A stretch of 64,000 nucleotides of DNA from NCBI GenBank assembly GCA_963989385.1, contig OZ022498.1, positions 101,665,298 through 101,729,297 on the forward strand. Direction: 5' to 3'. The DNA is from Ctena decussata (lineage: Eukaryota; Mollusca; Bivalvia; Lucinida; Lucinidae). The notes under the pieces are model-generated. The model was not told where the DNA came from and did not search any database. It was given only the letters and a program-made list of their open reading frames with translations. Both the position numbers and the translations under genes were made by a program. This document shows positions 58,520 through 64,000 of the stretch, piece by piece. Position 1 is the stretch's first letter. Each line of letters starts with the position of its first letter.

Positions 58520-59650
58520 AGTGACAGCATTCTGAAATATAAAAAGTCTGTGAAGCACAAATGAATGCGATGCAATTATCCGTTTATAAGAGAAAGTACG
58601 CTATAAACACAGTTCTGAGCCATCCCCAGAATGTCACTCAAAGTTACCTGATAGCGTTTTCCTTGCCAGTGCAACGACAACTGAGCACGTGACATAGCCT
58701 CACAAACAAACTCGCGCCTATTCAGTGTCCCTGAATGGAGGGATGTATACCTGTTTAAAGTGCTTACAGCCAATTCACTTGAAACTAAACTGAAATTTCT
58801 TCCAAACAGAAAAAAAGGAAAATCTTTGTATGCTTGTTTCTAATGTAAAGAAACAAATTATCTAAGGAAACTGCGCCATAAGCATCAAGATGTAAACATT
58901 TGCATTATCGGTTTGCAAAAAATACTCATAGTTTATACAAAGCGAGGTAATTTAGCATTTTAATGAATTCACAAGGCTGTCGTTTAATAGACAATCAATC
59001 ATGAAACGATTCAAATGTTCTGTAACTTGCATGCCACGGACTATATCTGGACACATTCTGGTGTATTGGAAAAGGACAGATAAAGCTGCCTGGAATGTAA
59101 CTGTTGTCGAAAATGTGAGATAACTATTTTAGCAGGCATTCAAATCACGAAAACTCCACCGTGTACTGCAGCTAATGATAGCACAGACAATTCAATATTG
59201 ACTTGTTTGCAGCAGTACCGTGTAAAAGGATAAAAAAAATTGTCGACGTTTCTTTTGCGGTTCAGTATTTATTGCGTATACTGATATTGACGCATCAAAA
59301 AGGAGACGTCTACCGAAATCAGCCCACTAGATAAAACGGTTCGAGAGTTTGAAAATCGCCCAAGATGAAAGTCGAAAAAGGGCATAAATGTAACCGAATT
59401 GCAATCTGACAGAACCTGTATAATTTTGAAACAGTCAGATGAAAGCTGTGCACAAGTCAAAGTCAAAAAAGGCTATAAATATTGAAAACTGTCAAAACTT
59501 ATATACACCTCTGCAGCATAGATTCTACATTGTTTAAAAGCATTGCGAAGGAAGATGAAGGTGGAGTTACAGACATAAGAATTCTGACGGATGGACAGAA
59601 AGACGCACGGACACATACCATTTTAAAATGTCCAATAAATGTTTAAGTCT
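58520..59650. other. Nothing firm; one exon-like frame on minus
   Basis: In the gene 2 intron. A minus frame at about 58750-58645 (TLNRREFVCEAMSRAQLSLH) lies between TTAAACAG and GTAACTTTG but shows no known domain; its phase was not shown to fit gene 2. Confidence 0.3.
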
Positions 59651-59654
59651 GTTG

Positions 59655-60200
59655 CATGGGCAATATATGATTCTATTCTATTCATCCCATAACCTTACTA
59701 GGTCGTTGGGGCACCCCAGATTACTTCGAAACAACCCCTTTCTATACCTTGTCCTTTTTTCAGCTGCCCTAGTTGAGCTGGCAAAATCCATTCCTGTCCA
59801 TTCTTTAATATTGTCTTCCCACCTCTTCTTTTGTCTACCTCTTCTTCTTTTTCCTTTCACCCTGCCCTGTAGAATCGTCTTTGCTAAACCAGAAGACCTT
59901 GAGACGTGGCCAAACTACCTTAGTTTCCGTTTCTTGAGCAGCGTCAGGAGTTCGTCACGCTGTCCAATGGCTGCTTGGATCTTTCTGCGAACCTCCTCAT
60001 TGGTTATATGGTCCTTGTACGAAATGTTCAATAACCTTCGGTAGCATCTCATCTCAAAGGCCTGCGTTCTTAACTCTAACTCTGCTGTCAATGTCCACGA
60101 TTCACAGGCATACAGAAATATGGAAATGACAAGGGAGCGCATAAGCTTCACCTTTGATCCAAGAGATATGTTGTTATCTCTCTAAATTGGTTTCAGCTTG
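59655..60200 (-). mobile_element. RTE-type LINE, 3' half
   Basis: Minus strand encodes the C-terminus of an endonuclease/RT LINE (the family often annotated as craniofacial development protein 2-like): KLMRSLVISIFLYACESWTL, MRCYRRLLNISYKDHITNEE, VRRKIQAAIGQRDELLTLLK, a frame change, KGKRRRGRQKKRWEDNIKEW, GMDFASSTRAAEKRTR. The 3' end (at 59660) has a short TAGAA-type repeat tail as in RTE elements. Confidence 0.65.
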
Positions 60201-60269
60201 GTCAAATTGGTCACCTACCCCTTCTTGTTTTAATTAAGTCTCATTGCTTATTTTAAAAGGTCAAAAATG

Positions 60270-61320
60270 TTGAAGGGGATGGGTTGAGCTCGTCAGGTCA
60301 GGTCAGACAAAACCTGCTACTGGTACCATGTAAACCAGTACTACCTGTTGCATGTGGGCAGATGGGGCTCATCAACATGGGAAAGTATCCTGTCTAAGAA
60401 ATACTAATCTCTAATTAAAACTAGAAGGGGTAGATGGAGCTCTTAGCCTTGACAGGCAGTCCACCTAGGAGTTCATTGCTAGGTCTCTAAATAAAACCTA
60501 TTAACAAACCTGCAAACACAGAAGTCAACGACCAGAGTAGAACTCAAACCTGAGTCAAGTGGTAGCAGGTAGACCCGAGCGAGCCATGCTCAGCTTGGTA
60601 AAACAGCTAGATTAAGGGGGTCATTGTAGGTAGAGATATGCCCCCGCCACTTTGGCTGTTTGAGTCTGGTTGTTTATATTATAAGCAATGGGCAAGTCAG
60701 TGACTTGACGGGAGGAAATAAGACGCTCCCACCTCCATGAGTCTCCTAACCCTATGGGTCAACAAGAGGTGGTGTTAACACAACATCACATGGCGGAAGT
60801 CTTCCTGTAAGAATTCAACGGCCAGGGTGGAAAAATTCTATGAGTCAACGGCCATGTGTTCGTAACAAAGGAGAGCCATACAATAATCGTGGACTTCGGC
60901 TGTGGTTAACATATATAGCCTGGAGAGGGATGGGCTCCGTCCGGCTGAACTCTGTCCTAGAAACACCATGGTAGACAACCTTAATAAAACCTTAATACCG
61001 AATCGGTCGCAGCCCGGGCTAACAATGACCGCGCCTACTGTTGGACACTGGGGCGTAGGTGACAAGTGTGCTACTGGTGTAACAAAGGATAAAAAGAATA
61101 GAGGTAGGGAGAACATCTCTGTTGGAACCTTGAACGTAAGGACTCTGAGGCCAGCTAGGAAACTTGAAGAGCTAACTCATGCAATGGACAGGTACCAATG
61201 GAACATACTGGGGCTCTGTGAGATGCGCTGGAAAAACTTTGGTGAGATGTCAACAGATGACAGACACAAGGTCTATTTCAGTGGAGAGGTGGGGCCTGAT
61301 TGCAGTCCAGAAGAAAACCT
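60270..61320 (+). mobile_element. RTE-type LINE, inverted 5' half (5' UTR and endonuclease start)
   Basis: Plus strand. About 630 bp of untranslated leader precedes a frame with ISVGTLNVRTLRPARKLEEL and AMDRYQWNILGLCEMRWKNF, the start of the apurinic endonuclease domain of the same LINE family, cut off after YFSGEVGPDC at about 61300. Head-to-head with the 3' half at 59655-60200. The two ends carry a short inverted repeat (CTTATTTTAAAAGGTC near 60245 and GACCTTTTAAAATAAG near 61325). Confidence 0.6.
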
Positions 61321-61477
61321 TTTATGACCTTTTAAAATAAGACTCATTCCGTATCCTTTAAACTGCTATAGCTTATTTTTGTGTCATTCCTGACAATGTC
61401 ATTCGAACGAACATCACGATTTTCAACTGGACAATACCGCAGCTTTTCATGCTTTTAGTACTGAGAGAACTCTATCT

Positions 61478-61645
61478 ATTCTATTCTATTCTATCCCATA
61501 ACCTTACTAGGTCGTTGGGGCACCACAGATGACTTTCAGCTGCCCTAGTTGAGCTGGCAAAGTCCATCCTTGTCCATTCTTTAATATTGTCTTCCCACCT
61601 CTTCTCCTGTCTACCTCTTCTTCTTTTTCCTTTCACTATGCGTTG
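61478..61645 (-). mobile_element. RTE-type LINE, 3' fragment
   Basis: Minus strand repeats the end of the element at 59655: GKRRRGRQEKRWEDNIKEW-type block, FASSTRAAE, CPNDLVRLWD, then a tail (TAGAA)n at 61482-61496. A short 5'-truncated copy. Confidence 0.6.
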
Positions 61646-61930
61646 TAGAGAAATCTAGACGTTTTCAAACGTCGATAAAAACTAAAATAACGTCCTTTTT
61701 GAACTTGTCTACTTTTAAACGAGCCACTGACTTTAACCAAAACAAAACTACGGGATAAATAGAAGTAAACAGATTAAATGAGAATACAACAAAAGAGGGA
61801 ATATCTGTAGGGAAAACAACAACAACGTTAAAAAATTACACGCATAATTTTTGCCAGCGTGACCCTCCTCCTCGACCTCTGACGTCATGCGAAAAAGCGT
61901 CATACTTTGAGTAGCTAGTTATATAGTATC

Positions 61931-62764
61931 CGGAGTTTTGTGGTGACTTGGTGTGCGGATTCGGGGGGATTGAAGGTGGGACTGGTTTTTCTGGTCGGTT
62001 CCGGGAGGTGGTGGTGCGTCGCAGGCGTGTTGGCTGTGGTTTGGGTGTTATGCGGCGGTCTGCGTGCTTGGTGATTGGCCCGGTCGCGGTTGGTGGCTTT
62101 GCTGCGCTCTTTGGTTGCGCGCCGGGGGGTCGGTCGTCGGGCTCTGTGGTGGCCCCGGCCTGGGGCTATATGTTTTGGTTGGTTGGGACCGGGGCCTTTT
62201 TGTCTGTTGCTTGGTCCACCGGGGCTCAACTGGTGACCTTCTTTTGCTTCAGATTTCCAGTGGGGTCGTTTGGCAGGACGGGGATCTCCACCTGTCGGGC
62301 GGCCCGTTGTGTCTGTTGAGTCCTCGTCTTTGCTTCTTCATGGTGTTGGGGTTTGATTTATGTGTTTGCCGTGATGGTTCGTTGGCGAGTTGGAGGGTTG
62401 TCGTGCGAGCCGGGCGGCCAGCTGGGTGTTTTGTGCCGCTTCGGGGGCTGGGGGTGAGGTTGGGCCTGTGGAGTCGATTTGGGCCCCCCAGTGGTTCGTT
62501 GCTGACCGTTCCAGGGCGGTAGTTCTGTTGTGGTTCTCTGTTGCCTGTTTTTGGTGTCAGAGTTTCTGTGATGTTTTACCTTATGTATGTTCTTATTATT
62601 TTTGGTTCGGTTTGGGTTGCTGAGTGGCCACCTTTTGGGAACAAGCTGCTCACTCGGTTGGCCATATGTTCTCTGTATCTTGATTATTTGTAATCTTAGT
62701 TGTTTCCAACTATGGTTTGAGGGCTGGATTTGGATTTTGATTGTTTCAGTTCCTGGTCTTTGCA
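61931..62764 (+). mobile_element. Penelope-type element family 1, copy B, A-to-G hypermutated
   Basis: 5'-truncated copy aligned without gaps to 29590-30423 of copy A (offset 32341). From 61932 to about 62512 nearly every difference is A in copy A and G here (about 108 by hand count, versus one G-to-A, one T-to-G and one T-to-C). From 62520 to 62764 there are only a few differences and none is A-to-G. The RT stop codon TAA reads TGG. The coding block is recognisable only as a Gly/Arg/Val-rich echo (MRRSACLVIGPVAVGGF). Long open frames across it are a consequence of lost stops, not genes. Confidence 0.75.
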
Positions 62765-63187
62765 TACTTTTTACTTCTCCTATCGATTGCAATTTCGAGT
62801 GGAAAGCTTAGAATTTAGGTAAAAGTATTTAACACTAACGGTCTTATCATACAGGCAGAAATTTTCTTCGACGGGAGCAAGTTCTGTACTTTAAAAAATG
62901 AACCTCAATGAACGGGCAGGCAAAATTAAATCATAGATGTCATTTCACTTTGCCTGACTCTCATTAGACTGCAAGATTGCACAGATTTATTTGTGCCTTT
63001 CCTGTTTGAATATGCCGCAGGTCTTTCGTGCGACGACAACCATTTTTAGTTTGTTACAGTCTAGAAACTTACTAAAATAATAAGAAAATAAAAAGAACAC
63101 ACTACTACACAAAATATTAAAACGTTTTTGTGGATATACCTTAGTGTTGCCGGACATATATACAACTGAGCACTTCACTAGTCTCAC

Positions 63188-63289
63188 CTGGTTGTGTCAG
63201 AGGGTCCGAAAAGTCAGAACCTTGTAACGTTGAATAACTCGTGCTAGTATCTCTGTGACTAGAATACTCACTGGAAAATCGGCTGGAAT
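63188..63289 (-). CDS. Receptor gene 2, Ser/Thr-rich stalk exon
   Basis: On the minus strand a 102-bp phase 1-1 exon lies between TTTAATTTAAG and a strong donor AACCAG|GTGAGAC. It encodes 34 codons starting DSSRFSSEYSSHRDTS, very rich in Ser/Thr, with FSDP near the end. The first bases (ATTCCAGCCGAT) are identical to those of the stalk exon of gene 1, and both are followed by GTGAGA donors. It joins in phase to the TM exon at 56760 (g+ag gives Glu). Ectodomain exons would lie beyond position 64000. Confidence 0.58.
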
Positions 63290-63304
63290 CTTAAATTAAA
63301 ACTA

Positions 63305-63705
63305 GATATCAGCTCGAACAGTGTACTGTTGAGTAATAATTCAATTCACTATTGAGGTCAGTTGTAAAGTAGAACATATACGAGCGTGGAACACACTTAC
63401 AAACGACGGCAAACTGTAAATTATTACTCAATAGTTCACTGCTAGAGCTGAATCACTAAAAATGATGAAGCGTATTCTTTTCCTGTCAATTCTGTCTGCG
63501 TTTTTGTCTGCCTGTGCATAATCACTCCAACTTCTTCACTGTACCACAGCTGAATATACGTTTTCCTAACAAATGACGTTACACCTCATAATGTCAAAAA
63601 AGTCATCAAAACGTCAAAAATATGCCAATGAATCAGCAGTTCTGAAAGAGTGATTTGTTGCAGAATGAAACACTAAAATTCACCATTGTCTTGCAATTGG
63701 CACGC
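63305..63705 (+). mobile_element. Interspersed element R1, copy 3 (diverged)
   Basis: Same palindromic end (ACTGTTGAGTAATAATTCA ... TTATTACTCAATAGTTCACT) and the same far end (GTTGCAGAATGAAACAC ... CCATTGTCTTGCAATTGGC), with deletions between. It lies just upstream of the gene 2 stalk exon. Confidence 0.55.
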
Positions 63706-64000
63706 CTTTTTTAAAAATAAATGATCAGGAATATTTTATTTCAAGATGTAACAAGATAATAAAGTAAATATCACAAATAGTGTACTACAATTCCGGCAAA
63801 CAATGACTTTCTTAGTTCGTAATAGTTTGTACGACAGCTTTACATAAAGAAGTTTGCACATCACATAATGATGAAACGACTTAAGATAATGTTGTATGCA
63901 CAGAACATAAAATTTTCGCAGTAGTGAGGTAATACATGTATAATACGGAAAGCACATCAGATACTGATTTTGGATATCACCGGGCATAAAACAGAGAGGA

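Noticed and set aside
61948..62522. Long overlapping open frames (up to about 150 codons) on both strands in a GC-rich block
   Set aside because: They exist because A-to-G changes removed stop codons from a retroelement tail; no conserved protein is encoded.

Overview
The window looks like nuclear DNA of a metazoan, most likely a bivalve mollusc. It is AT-rich and non-prokaryotic. Coding sequence occurs only as short exons with AG/GT borders separated by kilobase introns. Most of the rest is interspersed repeats: two Penelope-type reverse transcriptase families, several LINEs, tRNA-derived SINEs, many foldback elements and MITEs, and tandem arrays with AC(G/A)G microsatellites of the kind known from bivalve 'pearl'/Helentron elements. 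The organism call is inferred from repeat style; no species is claimed.

Host genes. Two convergent genes for single-pass membrane receptors can be assembled by splice phase. Gene 1 (+ strand, 19604-37664) has five exons: a Cys-rich exon resembling a SUEL-type lectin, a CUB-like exon, a Ser/Thr stalk exon, a transmembrane exon, and a terminal exon whose tail holds two ITIM-consensus tyrosines (INYDLI, LHYNHL). Gene 2 (- strand, 63289-54947, 5' end outside the window) shows a paralogous stalk exon, a transmembrane exon with the same 1-to-2 phase, and a terminal exon with four YEAL motifs exactly 12 residues apart, which fits the ITAM formula. Related stalks joined to unrelated tyrosine-motif tails suggest a paired-receptor (inhibitory/activating) immune-type locus. 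A damaged duplicate of gene 1's transmembrane exon lies in its last intron. A third Tyr-rich tail fragment lies at 11730-11945 (+).

Repeats, left to right. 0-15 kb: foldback and MITE elements, a nested MITE, a deleted mariner, a LINE 3' part, an element with TAACGGTA repeats, an RTE remnant. 15-25 kb: a Penelope-type tail, SINEs, tandem arrays, a Harbinger with a SINE in its transposase. 25-34 kb: gene 1 exons, then a Penelope-type element of family 1 inserted inside an opposite-oriented family 2 element, a 453-bp tandem array and a 1.1-kb foldback. 36-46 kb: more foldbacks, a SINE, microsatellites and arrays. 47-50 kb: a broken LINE with nested insertions. 52-64 kb: gene 2 with foldback elements, an RTE in inverted halves, and a second family 1 Penelope-type copy.

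That second copy (61931-62764) is the other standout. Against the copy at 28080-30423 it carries about 108 A-to-G changes and only three other substitutions over about 590 bp, then none over the next 240 bp. This is the signature expected of ADAR-type RNA hyperediting fixed in the genome by reverse transcription.
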